Positions 9,727 to 19,537 of a DNA stretch of 64,000 nt are shown here, piece by piece. Under the pieces are notes generated by a model. The model worked only from the letters and a program-made list of their open reading frames with translations, had not been told where the DNA came from and made no database searches. This DNA is from Arenibacter aquaticus (GTDB lineage Bacteria > Bacteroidota > Bacteroidia > Flavobacteriales > Flavobacteriaceae), in NCBI RefSeq assembly GCF_003957295.1, contig NZ_RQPJ01000014.1, positions 314,169-378,168 on the forward strand, given 5' to 3'. Within the stretch, counting starts at the first letter, position 1; each line of letters begins with the position of its first letter. The translations under genes were made by a program, and so were the position numbers.

Positions 9727-11186
9727 CTTTCTTCTTCTTTCTTGACCTGAATACGCGAATCCTTGAGTCTTAAGCGCAACCAATCGGTTAATTTTTGAGA
9801 ATCTGCTTTTATTTTTTCTGCAGACAAGCCCTTTTTCCAGGTCACATTAAAAACGGGAATGGTATCCAACTTATCAAAATCGGTCCTAATCGTATAAGAA
9901 AAGCCCAGACTGGTTAAATTTTCATAGTTGGTCTTTGCCTCCGCGCTTATTTCCTGAAATGGAATCTGTTGGGCAACAATTTTACTCATTTTCCCAACCT
10001 CTTCTTTTAATACCTGAATTTGTTGCTCCTTACTTAACAGTTCCGCTTTTTTGGATTCGTATAGTTCATTTACGTATTTCATCTGGTCCAGTTCCAGATT
10101 TTTGGAACCCTGAACTATTTTTAGGTCAACATTTTTAAGCTTCTCATAATTATTTTTTTGAGCAATCCATGTAGCAATTACATTGTCTGGAATGGTCTCG
10201 TTGCCCATAAACACCAATTCTATAAACCCGTCTTTCCCGTGATTATATTGTATATCGGTTAAATTTTCCAAATACCTTCCCTCCCCTGGCAATTTATACG
10301 GTTCAATATGGTCCCCTACAAACTGATTGGCCTGCTTTCTAAAAATGGACTCCTGAAACACATCGTAAAACGTAAAACCCGCCGGTATCATGACCAAAAT
10401 TGCCACTATAGACGCCATTCTGGCTATAAACCTTCTTCTTTGTGAATTGGCATATCTAACCATTGGAAAGCGCAGCAACTTTATCACCAAAAAGGTCGCC
10501 AAACCAATAAAGATCGTATTAATGATGAATAGGTACATGGCACCTGTAGCATAGCCAAAATTACCTATGGCCAATCCAAAACCAACCGTACATAAAGGTG
10601 GCATTAAAGCGGTTGCAATGGCCACCCCAAATATAACACTGGCTATAGTTCCCCTCTTTGCCCTGGCTATTACCAATGCCAAGCCCCCAAAAAAGGCTAT
10701 CAGCACATCCCTAATGTCTGGCGCCGTCCGCGCCAAAAGCTCAGAAGACTCATCCCGGAGCGGAAATAAATAAAAGAACAAAAAGGCGGTAAGAACACTT
10801 AGCCCAACCATTACGGCAAAATTCTTTAAAGATCGTCTTAATGTATCAATATCATTGATGGCCAGGGATAGCCCCATTCCTAAAATAGGACCCATCAGGG
10901 GGGATATTAACATGGCTCCAATAACCACAGCTGTAGAATTGGCATTGAGCCCCACAGAAGCTATAAAGATTGAACAAATTAAAATCCAGGAGGTATGCCC
11001 CTTAAAAGGAATGTCGGCAATTATGGATTCTTTCGTTGCCTCTTGATCCGTGTTACTACGAATGTCCAACAAATCTAAAAGAAATACTTTGACGCTCCCT
11101 AAAAGCCCCCTAAATTCCTTCTTGATTTCCTCTCCATTCTTATCGGCAAAATCCGCATTCTGGCCGTTGTCCTTTTTTTCCTCCAT
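9723..11186 (-). CDS. DUF389 (TIGR00341-type) membrane protein
   Basis: This 487-residue protein has a hydrophobic core from about residue 65 to 275 with roughly six membrane segments. The conserved DUF389 pattern is VGLNANSTAVVIGAMLISPL followed by MGPILGMG, and later ATALMPPLCTVGFG. The C-terminal 200 residues are soluble, rich in Lys/Glu, with a probable coiled coil around 355-400 (ELYESKKAELLSKEQQIQVL). No function is established for the family. The start lies 2 bases after the end of the guanylyltransferase gene upstream, so it is probably transcribed with it. Confidence 0.85.
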   Translation of the reverse strand: MEEKKDNGQNADFADKNGEEIKKEFRGLLGSVKVFLLDLLDIRSNTDQEATKESIIADIPFKGHTSWILICSIFIASVGLNANSTAVVIGAMLISPLMGPILGMGLSLAINDIDTLRRSLKNFAVMVGLSVLTAFLFFYLFPLRDESSELLARTAPDIRDVLIAFFGGLALVIARAKRGTIASVIFGVAIATALMPPLCTVGFGLAIGNFGYATGAMYLFIINTIFIGLATFLVIKLLRFPMVRYANSQRRRFIARMASIVAILVMIPAGFTFYDVFQESIFRKQANQFVGDHIEPYKLPGEGRYLENLTDIQYNHGKDGFIELVFMGNETIPDNVIATWIAQKNNYEKLKNVDLKIVQGSKNLELDQMKYVNELYESKKAELLSKEQQIQVLKEEVGKMSKIVAQQIPFQEISAEAKTNYENLTSLGFSYTIRTDFDKLDTIPVFNVTWKKGLSAEKIKADSQKLTDWLRLRLKDSRIQVKKEEES

Positions 11187-11188
11187 AA

Positions 11189-12268
11189 TTAAGCTAGCTG
11201 GTCTCCAAATTGATCCTTAACTTTTGTAAGCACTTTCTTAATATCCTGCTCCTTGGACTTGGGATATATAAGCAACACCTCTTCCTTATCTACCACAATA
11301 TAATCTTTTAATCCATCTATCACGACCACTTTTCCTTTTGGGGAGCGTATCATGTTTCCACTGGCATCCTGGGCCAAGACCTGACAATTTACCAAGGCGT
11401 TGTTACTTTCGTCCTTATCCAATTTATCATATAAGGAACCCCAAGTACCCAAATCGTTCCAATCAAAAGTTGCCGGCAAAACGAAAATATTATTTGAGGG
11501 CTCCAAAATAGCATAGTCTATGGATATATTTTCGGCCTTGGCATAATTCTCATTGATAAATGCTCGCTCTTGAGCCGTATTATAGAACTCCTCACCTTCT
11601 TGAAACAAGGCATACTGTTCAGGTTGAAACGTCTTAAAAGCATTAACTATGGTCTCAACGCTCCACATAAAAATTCCTGCATTCCATAAGAAGTTCCCTT
11701 TGGCTATAAAATCCTTGGCCGTCTTATAGTCCGGTTTTTCCCTGAACTGACGCACATTTTTTAAAGGCGCTTCATTTTCCTTTTCATATTCAATATAACC
11801 AAACCCGGTATTGGGAAAAGTGGGCTTTATCCCCAAGGTGCAAATTACACTTTCCTTTTCACATTTATCAAAACAACTAGTTACATCCTTGGTAAAGGCT
11901 TCCTCATCCTCTATCCAATGATCACTAGGTGCTACGATCATTACGGCATTTGGGTCCTTCTTCTGTATCTTTAAGGCAGCGTAAAGTATGCAGGGCGCCG
12001 TATTTCTCATTGCCGGCTCCAAGACCACCTGATCCTGATCTATTCCCGGTAACTGTTCCAGTACCAGGTCATTATATCTTTCATTGGTCAAGATTAAAAT
12101 ATTTTCTTCGGGAACAAACTTGGACAACCTTTTAAATGTCTTTTGTATCAGGGTATCCCCCGTACCCAGCATATCGTGAAATTGTTTGGGATAAGAAGAG
12201 GTACTTATAGGCCAAAATCTAGAGCCTACCCCACCTGCCATCAGTACTGCGTAGTAATTTTTTTTCAT
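11189..12268 (-). CDS. manC: mannose-1-phosphate guanylyltransferase
   Basis: A cytoplasmic nucleotidyltransferase that makes GDP-mannose from mannose 1-phosphate and GTP, feeding polysaccharide, lipopolysaccharide and GDP-fucose synthesis. The N-terminal signature is VLMAGGVGSRFWPIST with SYPKQF. VAPSDHWI, GYIEYE and FREKPD follow as expected for the family. At 359 residues it is the single-domain form without the C-terminal phosphomannose isomerase module found in bifunctional proteins. It lies 11 bases downstream of the SprT-like gene and 2 bases upstream of the DUF389 gene, all on the same strand. Confidence 0.93.
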   Translation of the reverse strand: MKKNYYAVLMAGGVGSRFWPISTSSYPKQFHDMLGTGDTLIQKTFKRLSKFVPEENILILTNERYNDLVLEQLPGIDQDQVVLEPAMRNTAPCILYAALKIQKKDPNAVMIVAPSDHWIEDEEAFTKDVTSCFDKCEKESVICTLGIKPTFPNTGFGYIEYEKENEAPLKNVRQFREKPDYKTAKDFIAKGNFLWNAGIFMWSVETIVNAFKTFQPEQYALFQEGEEFYNTAQERAFINENYAKAENISIDYAILEPSNNIFVLPATFDWNDLGTWGSLYDKLDKDESNNALVNCQVLAQDASGNMIRSPKGKVVVIDGLKDYIVVDKEEVLLIYPKSKEQDIKKVLTKVKDQFGDQLA

Positions 12269-12279
12269 AGTTTTTCGCT

Positions 12280-12882
12280 TTAATCCTTAATTAGCTCCAC
12301 TTCTGCATTGGGCTGAAAAAGATACATCTTTCCAGTGGCCAATTCAACACACTCATAACGCTTTATTCTCTTATTCTTTTTCTGAAACAATTTTCCATTA
12401 TAAATTCGAAAGATACTGTTATGGGGCAGTTGAAAAACATATATTGCCTCGTTATCCCCTGGGTCGTAATGTTTCAATGCCAGAGATAATCTGGCATCCG
12501 TATCACTACTGGCCTTTGGGTTTCTAAAGTGATTTGCCAGCAACGGTAGCAGGGCCGTTGGAAAGATTTCGGGCCTCAAAAAAGGTAACATTAAATATTG
12601 GAAAGTTTTTTTCCACTCTAAACCATGAGGCTTAATTCTTCGCCCATATTTCTCAAAAGCGACCAAATGGGCAATTTCATGAATCAGCGTAATTAGAAAG
12701 CTATATTTATTCAAAGTGGCATTCACGGTAATCTGATGGGCTCCGTTGGGCATCCTTCGGTAATCGCCATGTCTGGTTACACGCTGGTCAACGATCTTAA
12801 GATGTACACCGTGTTCCTTAATAAGCGCTATACTTAAACCTACTGCCCTTTCAGGAAGATACTTTTCTAAAGTGTCCCGCAT
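12280..12882 (-). CDS. SprT-like zinc metalloprotein
   Basis: This 200-residue protein has the zinc motif HEIAH at about 68-72 (LITLIHEIAHLVAFEKYG) and a third possible ligand at His86 in KPHGLEWK, the pattern of the SprT-like domain. The C-terminal part (LFQKKNKRIKRYECVEL) looks like the degenerate zinc-ribbon or basic tail found in these proteins. It is soluble with no export signal. Bacterial members have no settled role, whereas eukaryotic Spartan proteins cleave DNA-protein crosslinks. It is the first gene of a run with manC and the DUF389 gene. Confidence 0.82.
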   Translation of the reverse strand: MRDTLEKYLPERAVGLSIALIKEHGVHLKIVDQRVTRHGDYRRMPNGAHQITVNATLNKYSFLITLIHEIAHLVAFEKYGRRIKPHGLEWKKTFQYLMLPFLRPEIFPTALLPLLANHFRNPKASSDTDARLSLALKHYDPGDNEAIYVFQLPHNSIFRIYNGKLFQKKNKRIKRYECVELATGKMYLFQPNAEVELIKD

Positions 12883-13021
12883 ATAACAAAATTAGAAATT
12901 TTAGGGTTCCATTTAACTTCTTAAAAAGATTTTATCAAAAATTCAATCAACGATACTAAAAAAAACGTACTCAGAGGAATATTTACACTTTTATTAACGA
13001 TTAAAGACAACTTCTTTCCAC

Positions 13022-13029
13022 TAACTTTG
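13022..13029 (+). promoter_or_regulatory. candidate -7 box of the AI-2E-family permease promoter
   Basis: TAACTTTG matches TAnnTTTG exactly and lies 43 bases before the start codon. A matching TTG at -33 is not clear. Confidence 0.5.
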
Positions 13030-13072
13030 CATTTCCAATGCCCAAGGCACTGAACTAACTATTATTTTAAAT

Positions 13073-14125
13073 ATGAACGATTTAAGAACTACAAATAAAT
13101 TACTGCTCATTATAGTAATTCCTTTAGTGTTTTATCTATTAAAGCTACTTTCGTTTATTTTTATCCCTTTGATTTTTTCCATGTTCATAGCCCTTCTTTT
13201 TTTACCCATTATGAGGTGGCTGAACAAAAAAAAAGTTTCCAAACCCTTAAGTATCATTATTGTAATATTGATTTTTATGGGATCGTTAAAAATTGGCGGA
13301 GAACTTATACAACTTACCAGTAAAGAAATCCTGTCTACGGACAATGCTTTTTTTGAAAAGGCAGAATCGAAATTAAAGGACCTTTTGGCGATGATGGAAG
13401 AATATCTGGGCGTGCCCTACTCCGAGGAAGACAATATCATAAATAACTTTATCCCAAAGGAAAGTATGATGAAGAATTTTGGGACAACCCTTGATTTTCT
13501 TGGAAATACCCTCACTATGATGCTGATGACGGTATTTTTTGTAATCCTCTGGCTTGCCGAATCCATAAATGTTCAAAAATTAATGAACAATACCATCTTA
13601 AAGCAAAAGCATACTTCGGTAAAAACCTTTATGAAAGTTGAAAAAGATTTAATTAAATTTATTAAGGTGAAGTTTTTGGTAAGCTTATTTACCGGTATAG
13701 GTACAGGACTCTCCTGCGTGGTTTTTGGGGTTAGTTTCCCTATCTTTTGGGGTTTATTCGCCTTTTCCATCAACTTTGTGCAAATGGTAGGATCCATTAT
13801 TACAGTAGTTCTTCTATCCCTATTTGCATTTGTTGAGCTAGACCCCACCAGTATGTTATTGTTCTTTGTACTTTCCATTACAGGGGTACAAGTTTTGTTT
13901 GGCTCTATCTTGGAACCAATTTTCATGGGAAAATCCTTTTCCATAAATATCATTACCGTTTTGGTGATGTTAATGTTATGGGGATATATATGGGGAGTTC
14001 CTGGTTTAATTATGGCAATTCCCATTACCGTATTTATAAAGATCATCTTGGAACAATTCCCTCAAACCAAGGTTATTGCAAGTCTCCTTTCAGGGAACAG
14101 TGCTCTGAAGAAGCCGTATAGTTAA
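13073..14125 (+). CDS. AI-2E family transporter (UPF0118-type permease)
   Basis: A 350-residue membrane protein with two N-terminal hydrophobic helices, a soluble stretch around 90-145, and a C-terminal block of about five helices. It has FGVSFPIFWGLFAFSINFVQ and the later GSILEPIFMGKSFSINIITV, which correspond to the conserved family segments. Members include TqsA (autoinducer-2 export) and sodium/proton antiporters, so the transported solute here is open. It stands alone on the plus strand and converges on the HAD phosphatase gene. Confidence 0.88.
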   Translation: MNDLRTTNKLLLIIVIPLVFYLLKLLSFIFIPLIFSMFIALLFLPIMRWLNKKKVSKPLSIIIVILIFMGSLKIGGELIQLTSKEILSTDNAFFEKAESKLKDLLAMMEEYLGVPYSEEDNIINNFIPKESMMKNFGTTLDFLGNTLTMMLMTVFFVILWLAESINVQKLMNNTILKQKHTSVKTFMKVEKDLIKFIKVKFLVSLFTGIGTGLSCVVFGVSFPIFWGLFAFSINFVQMVGSIITVVLLSLFAFVELDPTSMLLFFVLSITGVQVLFGSILEPIFMGKSFSINIITVLVMLMLWGYIWGVPGLIMAIPITVFIKIILEQFPQTKVIASLLSGNSALKKPYS

Positions 14126-14142
14126 GAAGCTATTAATCTGTG

Positions 14143-14784
14143 CTAAAGCCCCAATAAAGAAATTAATTCTTCCATTTCAACAAAGGACCTGGTCACTTCC
14201 ATTTCAAATTTAGGATCTTCGTTCAATTGGGCATAACCGTAGACATCAAAGCCACCTGATGTAGCCGCTTTGGCGCCTTTATAGGAGTCTTCTATAACTA
14301 TACAATCTTTGGGCAAAAACCCCATGGTCTTGGACGCATGCAGATAAATAGCTGGGTCGGGCTTCCATTTACCAATATCATAGCAACTAAAAATATTGGC
14401 ATCAAAGAAGGATGACAAGCCAGCAGTGGACAAATTCCTTCTTATCTTTTCCTGAGGCCCGCTGGATGCAACACAGTATGGCACCCTTAATTTCTCCAAT
14501 ACCTTTTCCACGCCATCAACAGCCTTCAATTGACTAGAAAATACTTCATATGACCTTTTACGGTATTGTGGTTCAAAATCTTTAGGCAAGGGTCTTTTAA
14601 TAATAGCCTCCACCTTATTCATGGAATCATTTAAAAATCCGCCTTTAAAGTGCTGCATGGCATAATTGAGGTCTATGCCCGCACCATATTCATTGGCCAT
14701 ATCCACAAACACTTGATTACCCAATAACTCACTATCTACCAGTACCCCGTCACAATCAAAAATAATACACTTATAAGCCTTCAT
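14143..14784 (-). CDS. HAD-superfamily hydrolase, beta-phosphoglucomutase-like subfamily
   Basis: This 213-residue cytoplasmic protein starts with the HAD motif I IIFDCDGVLVDSE, with nucleophile Asp10 and acid Asp12. Motif II is YCVASSGP, motif III has the lysine in KWKPDPAIY, and motif IV is CIVIEDSYKGAKAA. The cap insertion after motif I is the helical type of the beta-phosphoglucomutase / phosphoglycolate phosphatase group. The substrate is probably a sugar phosphate or similar but cannot be fixed. It lies 15 bases after the SDR gene on the same strand. Confidence 0.88.
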   Translation of the reverse strand: MKAYKCIIFDCDGVLVDSELLGNQVFVDMANEYGAGIDLNYAMQHFKGGFLNDSMNKVEAIIKRPLPKDFEPQYRKRSYEVFSSQLKAVDGVEKVLEKLRVPYCVASSGPQEKIRRNLSTAGLSSFFDANIFSCYDIGKWKPDPAIYLHASKTMGFLPKDCIVIEDSYKGAKAATSGGFDVYGYAQLNEDPKFEMEVTRSFVEMEELISLLGL

Positions 14785-14799
14785 TTGCCACTTTTCCTA

Positions 14800-15480
14800 T
14801 TATGGTGTAGAATTGGACACCTGTAGTAATTTCCCGTTATAAAACTTATTCCCAGTCAATGCGAAATCCTTAATATAGGTCGCCATTTCCAAAGCCGAGG
14901 TAGGAGCTACATATCCCGGAAAAGCCTCTTCCAACATCTCGGTCTGCACAGCACCCAAAGCCAACACATTAAAGGACGGACCTGTTTCCTTAAACTCCTC
15001 CGCCCATAATTCTGTCATAGTAATTACAGCTCCTTTACTGGAGCTATAGGCAGATAGACCAGGAAATTTAACACTGCCTTGCACACCACCCATAGAACTA
15101 ATTGTAACCACATGTCCCGTCTTGGGCATCCACGGCAAGACCTTTTGGGTAATATGGGCCACTCCGAAGACATTTACCTTATAAACCTCTTCAAAGGCCT
15201 CCATCTCCGTATCCACAAACGGCTTATTTAATAATTTGCCGGCATTATTTATGAGAACATCAACCTGTTTCCAGTTATCTTTGATGAACGCCTCCAATTG
15301 GTTATAGTCCTCCTTATTGGAGAGATCAAAGGAAAAACCTGATATATTTCTGTGTCCCAATGCACGAATAGGATCAGCATTTCTTGAAAGGGCCAAGACT
15401 TTGTGCCCGTTATTAGCAAACAATTTCGCCAACTCAAAACCAATTCCCCTACTACTTCCTGTAATTATAATATTTGCCAT
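14800..15480 (-). CDS. short-chain dehydrogenase/reductase (SDR)
   Basis: A classical SDR of 226 residues. The nucleotide-binding motif TGSSRGIGFELAK is at residues 7-19, NNAG follows at about 87-90, and the catalytic Ser and Tyr-x-x-x-Lys appear as SSMGG and YSSSKGA. The cofactor is probably NADP(H), given Ser-Arg after the second strand (ALSRNAD). The start overlaps the stop of the M28 peptidase gene by one base (TAATG), so the two are coupled. The substrate is unknown. Confidence 0.9.
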   Translation of the reverse strand: MANIIITGSSRGIGFELAKLFANNGHKVLALSRNADPIRALGHRNISGFSFDLSNKEDYNQLEAFIKDNWKQVDVLINNAGKLLNKPFVDTEMEAFEEVYKVNVFGVAHITQKVLPWMPKTGHVVTISSMGGVQGSVKFPGLSAYSSSKGAVITMTELWAEEFKETGPSFNVLALGAVQTEMLEEAFPGYVAPTSALEMATYIKDFALTGNKFYNGKLLQVSNSTP

Positions 15481-16529
15481 TATTTATATTCAATTTCCCT
15501 TATAGGGGCATCAACAATCTTTTCCAAAACCGGGATGGTTTTATTCACCAAAAGGGCCATGTGTTGCATATCCATAATAGAGACCTCATCGCCTACTTTA
15601 TGGTAGTGGTCAAAGTTGGTAAAGTCAAAAGTACAAAAGGTCTGCGAAGGAACCCCAAACGCATTGTGAAAGGGATAATTATCAGACCTTTTAAACAAGT
15701 TATATTCTTTGGCCGTTGGTAGGAATCCAACCAACTTACCGCCCGCATAACCATTGCATATTTCTGCCAGGTTAGACTCTTCATAGCCCGTGACATACAT
15801 AAAATAGTCTTTCCCTTGCAACGGCACTCCCACCATTTCAAAGTTGAGCATGGCGTACAAATCCAAATTTTGCGCCTTAAGCCTTTTGGCCAAATGCTTA
15901 GACCCCAAAAGCCCCTTTTCCTCGGCACTGAACAGGGCAAAAATTAGGCTTCTCTTATTACTTCCTTTTTCAGCAAAATACCTCGCAAACTCCAACACCG
16001 CCGTTGTCCCGGAAGCATTATCATTGGCTCCGTTAGCCACATGATCCCCGGACACCGGGCCTGCCATGCCTATATGGTCATAATGCGCCCCAATGATAAC
16101 GTATTCATTTTTCAGATTTTCATCACTGCCCTCCAAATACCCTACTATATTATAAGCCGGTTTTTCAAAATTGGATAGCGTATCCTTATAGCTATTAAAA
16201 TAGGGACCTACACCGTTCTTACTAAAAACACCTTCTATATAGGTTGCCGCCTTTTCTATTCCCTCTGTACCTGCTTCCCTTCCCAATAATTCATCGGAAG
16301 CCAAGTAACCAATAATTTTCTCAACCCGTTCTTCTGAGGAGAAGTTTACAGCCGAACTGTTTATTTCCGAAGCAGTAGAATTATTTGGTAAAACCTGTTC
16401 ATCAGCAACATCCACAGCGGCGCCTGAGCCATGCGGTTGGGCTACCGTATCCTTTACTTGGCCTCCCCTACAGCCCAACATAATGGATAGGACAGTTACC
16501 CCTACTACTACAAGCATCTTATGTTTCAT
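15480..16529 (-). CDS. M28-family zinc aminopeptidase lipoprotein
   Basis: This 349-residue protein has a lipoprotein signal (SIMLGC, acylated Cys20), so it sits in an outer or periplasmic membrane leaflet. The peptidase domain carries the di-zinc motifs of family M28: GAHYDHIG (His and Asp ligands), NGANDNASGTTAVLE (bridging Asp), and FALFSAEEKGLLGS (catalytic Glu pair). A low-complexity linker (about 21-65) follows the acylated Cys. It releases N-terminal amino acids from peptides. It is the first gene of a coupled run with the SDR and HAD genes. Confidence 0.9.
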   Translation of the reverse strand: MKHKMLVVVGVTVLSIMLGCRGGQVKDTVAQPHGSGAAVDVADEQVLPNNSTASEINSSAVNFSSEERVEKIIGYLASDELLGREAGTEGIEKAATYIEGVFSKNGVGPYFNSYKDTLSNFEKPAYNIVGYLEGSDENLKNEYVIIGAHYDHIGMAGPVSGDHVANGANDNASGTTAVLEFARYFAEKGSNKRSLIFALFSAEEKGLLGSKHLAKRLKAQNLDLYAMLNFEMVGVPLQGKDYFMYVTGYEESNLAEICNGYAGGKLVGFLPTAKEYNLFKRSDNYPFHNAFGVPSQTFCTFDFTNFDHYHKVGDEVSIMDMQHMALLVNKTIPVLEKIVDAPIREIEYK

Positions 16530-16630
16530 AGTAAAATGTATTTATTTAACGATTTATGCCAAGGCTATAAGGCATTGCAATCTTTTCAGCCCAACAAGGA
16601 CCAATGTTTTGGATTAAAATATCCCTCTAA

Positions 16631-16665
16631 ATTAAAAAAGCATCCCGATAAATTAGGATGCTTTT
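16631..16665 (-). terminator. intrinsic terminator after pdhC
   Basis: A 10-bp stem (AAAAGCATCC with its complement, arms 16636-16645 and 16656-16665) has a 10-base loop. On the minus strand a run of T follows, which fits termination of the pdhA-pdhC transcript. Confidence 0.8.
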
Positions 16666-16725
16666 CTTATAACTACCTTAAGCTTGTTTCTTTATTAAGT
16701 AGAAAAAGCAAATCTGATTCATATC

Positions 16726-18339
16726 TTATGCCAACATAGTGACCGGATTCTCTAAATAAGACCTTAAGGTCTGCAAGAATTGAGCACCTGTAGCACCATC
16801 AACCGTTCTATGATCACAGGCCAATGTAACTTTCATAGTATTGCCCACTACGATCTGACCGTTTTTAACAACAGGTTTTTGAATGATGGCCCCTACTGAT
16901 AAAATGGCGGAATTAGGTTGGTTAATAATGGAGGTAAATTCAGATATCCCAAACATTCCCAGGTTAGAAACGGTAAACGTACTACCTTCCATTTCGGCAG
17001 GACTTATTTTTTTGTTCCTAGCTTTTCCTGCCAAATCCCTTACAGAGCCACCTATCTGGGTAAGACTCATTTGATCTGCAAATTTAAGTACTGGCACCAA
17101 TAGCCCCTCATCTACAGCAACAGCAACACCAATGTGTATGTGTTGGTTGTACCTAGTGGTATCATTGTTCCATGATGTATTAACCTGCGGATGTTTTTTC
17201 AAGGCCATTGCACATGCCTTAACCACCATATCATTAAAAGAAACCTTGGTATCCGGCAAATTATTGATTTGCTCCCTGGACAGCTTAGCATGGTCCATAT
17301 CCACCTCTATCGTTAAATAGTAGTGTGGTGCAGAAAACTTGGATTCCCCCAATCGCTTGGCAATAACCTTACGCATTTGGGAATTCTTCACTTCCTCTGT
17401 TCCTTCAGTGCCAACTGGCAAATTAACGGGTGCAGCAGCTGGTGCTTTGGCGGCAGCCGTGTCTTCTTGGGCAACTGCTTTTTGTTTAGGCTGGTACTCC
17501 TCAATATCTTTTTTGATTATTCTTCCCTGATCACCACTACCTTTAACATCTTCTAGATTAATCCCTTTTTCCTTGGCTATTTTCTTTGCCAATGGAGAAG
17601 CAAAAATACGCTGACCATCTTTGGCCGCTGGGGTGGCATCTTGACTACTGGCCGCTGTACTTTCTGGCTTTTTAGTTTCCTCGGCAACAGCTGCCTTTTG
17701 GCTGGTAGTATCTGATCCGGCATTCAAAACGGCATCCACATCGGTGCCTTTGGGTCCAATAACGGCAAGTATAGAGTCTACTGGCGCGGTTTCCCCTTCT
17801 TGGATTCCTATATACAATAAGTTACCGGCGTAGAAAGACTCAAATTCCATAGTAGCCTTATCCGTTTCAATCTCGGCCAAGATATCACCTTCCTCAACCT
17901 CATCGCCCACTTTTTTCAACCAAGTGGCAACGGTTCCCTCTTCCATGGTATCACTAAGACGTGGCATTTTCACAATCTCCACCCCTTCTGGGATTTCTAC
18001 TGCTTCGGTTTTGGTCTCAGCTGGTTCTTCTTTTACCTCTTCTTCTTTTTCGGATTCCACATCGGTGGTGGAGGCATTCAACAGACTGGAAATATCCTCT
18101 CCCTCTTCTCCTATAATGGCCAAAAGCGAATCTACCGGGGCGGTATCCCCTTCTTGGATCCCGATGTGCAACAAGGTACCTTCATTGAAGGATTCGAATT
18201 CCATTGTAGCCTTATCGGTTTCAATTTCCGCCAATATATCTCCCTCTTCAATCTTATCACCTACTTGTTTCAGCCACTTAGCAACAGTCCCTTCTTCCAT
18301 GGTATCGCTAAGTCTCGGCATGTTTATTACTTCTGCCAT
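16726..18339 (-). CDS. pdhC: pyruvate dehydrogenase complex E2, dihydrolipoamide acetyltransferase
   Basis: This is the core acetyltransferase of the pyruvate dehydrogenase complex (537 residues). Two tandem lipoyl domains carry IETDKATMEF, with the lipoylated lysines at about K43 and K161. Ala/Pro/Glu-rich linkers separate them. The peripheral-subunit-binding domain FASPLAKKIAKEKGI lies near 260, and the catalytic domain ends with ACDHRTVDGATG (active-site His and Asp). It is coupled to pdhA upstream (4 bases apart). The two lipoyl domains are nearly identical over the lipoyl hairpin, so a recent duplication is likely. The E3 gene is not in the window. Confidence 0.96.
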   Translation of the reverse strand: MAEVINMPRLSDTMEEGTVAKWLKQVGDKIEEGDILAEIETDKATMEFESFNEGTLLHIGIQEGDTAPVDSLLAIIGEEGEDISSLLNASTTDVESEKEEEVKEEPAETKTEAVEIPEGVEIVKMPRLSDTMEEGTVATWLKKVGDEVEEGDILAEIETDKATMEFESFYAGNLLYIGIQEGETAPVDSILAVIGPKGTDVDAVLNAGSDTTSQKAAVAEETKKPESTAASSQDATPAAKDGQRIFASPLAKKIAKEKGINLEDVKGSGDQGRIIKKDIEEYQPKQKAVAQEDTAAAKAPAAAPVNLPVGTEGTEEVKNSQMRKVIAKRLGESKFSAPHYYLTIEVDMDHAKLSREQINNLPDTKVSFNDMVVKACAMALKKHPQVNTSWNNDTTRYNQHIHIGVAVAVDEGLLVPVLKFADQMSLTQIGGSVRDLAGKARNKKISPAEMEGSTFTVSNLGMFGISEFTSIINQPNSAILSVGAIIQKPVVKNGQIVVGNTMKVTLACDHRTVDGATGAQFLQTLRSYLENPVTMLA

Positions 18340-18343
18340 TTAC

Positions 18344-19342
18344 TTATATTTTATGTTGTACAAATGGATAGTCCTCTTGATCGTAAACCATATCATACAA
18401 TTGGTTTACTGGTGGGTAATCTGATTCTTCCGCAAATTTTTCACATTCGGAAACCTGTTTCTTAACCCTCGCATCTATTTCCTTAATTTGGTCTTCCGAT
18501 GCGTATTTCTTTTCTTTGATTACCGACAACACCTGTGTTATTGGATCTATTTTCTTGTATTCCTCTACCTCTTCCTTGGTTCTATAGTGTTGGGCATCTG
18601 ACATGGAATGACCCCTATATCTATAAGTCTTCATTTCCAAGAAAGTTGGCCCCCCTCCAGATCTGGCACGTTCTATGGCCTTGCTCATTTCCTTAGCTAC
18701 GGTTACGGGATCCATACCGTCTACAGGACCGCAGGGCATTTCATAACCAAGTCCAAGTTTCCAAATATCTGTAGAGTGCGACGTTCTTGCTACCGAGGTA
18801 CCCATGGCATAGCCATTGTTCTCACAAACAAATACTACCGGCAATTGCCAAAGCATTGCCAAATTGAAACTTTCGTGCAATGAACCTTGTCTAACAGCAC
18901 CATCTCCCATATAACATAGGGTTACGGAATCTCTTTTAAAGTACTTATCAGCAAATGCCAATCCGGCTCCCAAAGGAATTTGTCCACCTACAATACCGTG
19001 ACCACCATAAAAACGATGTTCCTTGGAAAAAATATGCATAGATCCACCCATTCCTTTAGAGGTTCCTGTAACCTTGCCATAAAGCTCTGCCATAACCTTT
19101 TTCGGATCAACCCCCATACCTATGGGCTGTACGTGATTCCTATAGGCAGTTATCATCCTATCCTTTTTTAGGTCCATGGCATGAAGTGCACCTGCAAGAA
19201 CAGCTTCCTGTCCATTATACAGATGTAAGAATCCACGAACTTTTTGCTGAATGTATACTGCGGCAAGTTTATCTTCAAACTTTCTCCAGAACAACATATC
19301 CTCATACCACTTAAGGTAGACTTCTTTGGTAATTTTTTCCAT
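18344..19342 (-). CDS. pdhA: pyruvate dehydrogenase E1 component, alpha subunit
   Basis: The thiamine-diphosphate-binding alpha chain of E1 (332 residues) decarboxylates pyruvate together with the beta chain. Visible motifs are YRNHVQPIGMG, GKGGSMH-type GTSKGMGGSMHIF, and the TPP motif GDGAVRQGSLHESFNLA ending in CENN. The phosphorylation-loop-like YRYRGHSMSD region is also present. The beta subunit gene is not next to it, so E1-beta must come from another locus, as in many Flavobacteriaceae. It lies directly upstream of pdhC. Confidence 0.96.
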   Translation of the reverse strand: MEKITKEVYLKWYEDMLFWRKFEDKLAAVYIQQKVRGFLHLYNGQEAVLAGALHAMDLKKDRMITAYRNHVQPIGMGVDPKKVMAELYGKVTGTSKGMGGSMHIFSKEHRFYGGHGIVGGQIPLGAGLAFADKYFKRDSVTLCYMGDGAVRQGSLHESFNLAMLWQLPVVFVCENNGYAMGTSVARTSHSTDIWKLGLGYEMPCGPVDGMDPVTVAKEMSKAIERARSGGGPTFLEMKTYRYRGHSMSDAQHYRTKEEVEEYKKIDPITQVLSVIKEKKYASEDQIKEIDARVKKQVSECEKFAEESDYPPVNQLYDMVYDQEDYPFVQHKI

Positions 19343-19405
19343 TAACTATTAATTTTTGTAGTATTTCGCTTTATTCAGAAACAAGTTTAAATTAAAAACG
19401 GAAAA

Positions 19406-19413
19406 CAAAAATA
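19406..19413 (-). promoter_or_regulatory. candidate -7 box of the pdhA-pdhC promoter
   Basis: On the minus strand this reads TATTTTTG, matching TAnnTTTG, 63 bases before the pdhA start. No clear -33 element is seen in the A+T-rich flank. Confidence 0.42.
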
Positions 19414-19537
19414 CACATATAAATCAATAGGAAAAAAATTTAAATTAAAAGCTTTGCAGAAAGCAATTATATATCTCAAAATAATAAATTCTTGAGATAA
19501 ATATAAAAATGACCAAATGGGCCTATTTTATATCGAC

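Noticed and set aside
12887..12894. TAATTTTG box as the SprT-like gene promoter
   Set aside because: It is only four bases before the start codon, so it is probably chance in A+T-rich sequence.
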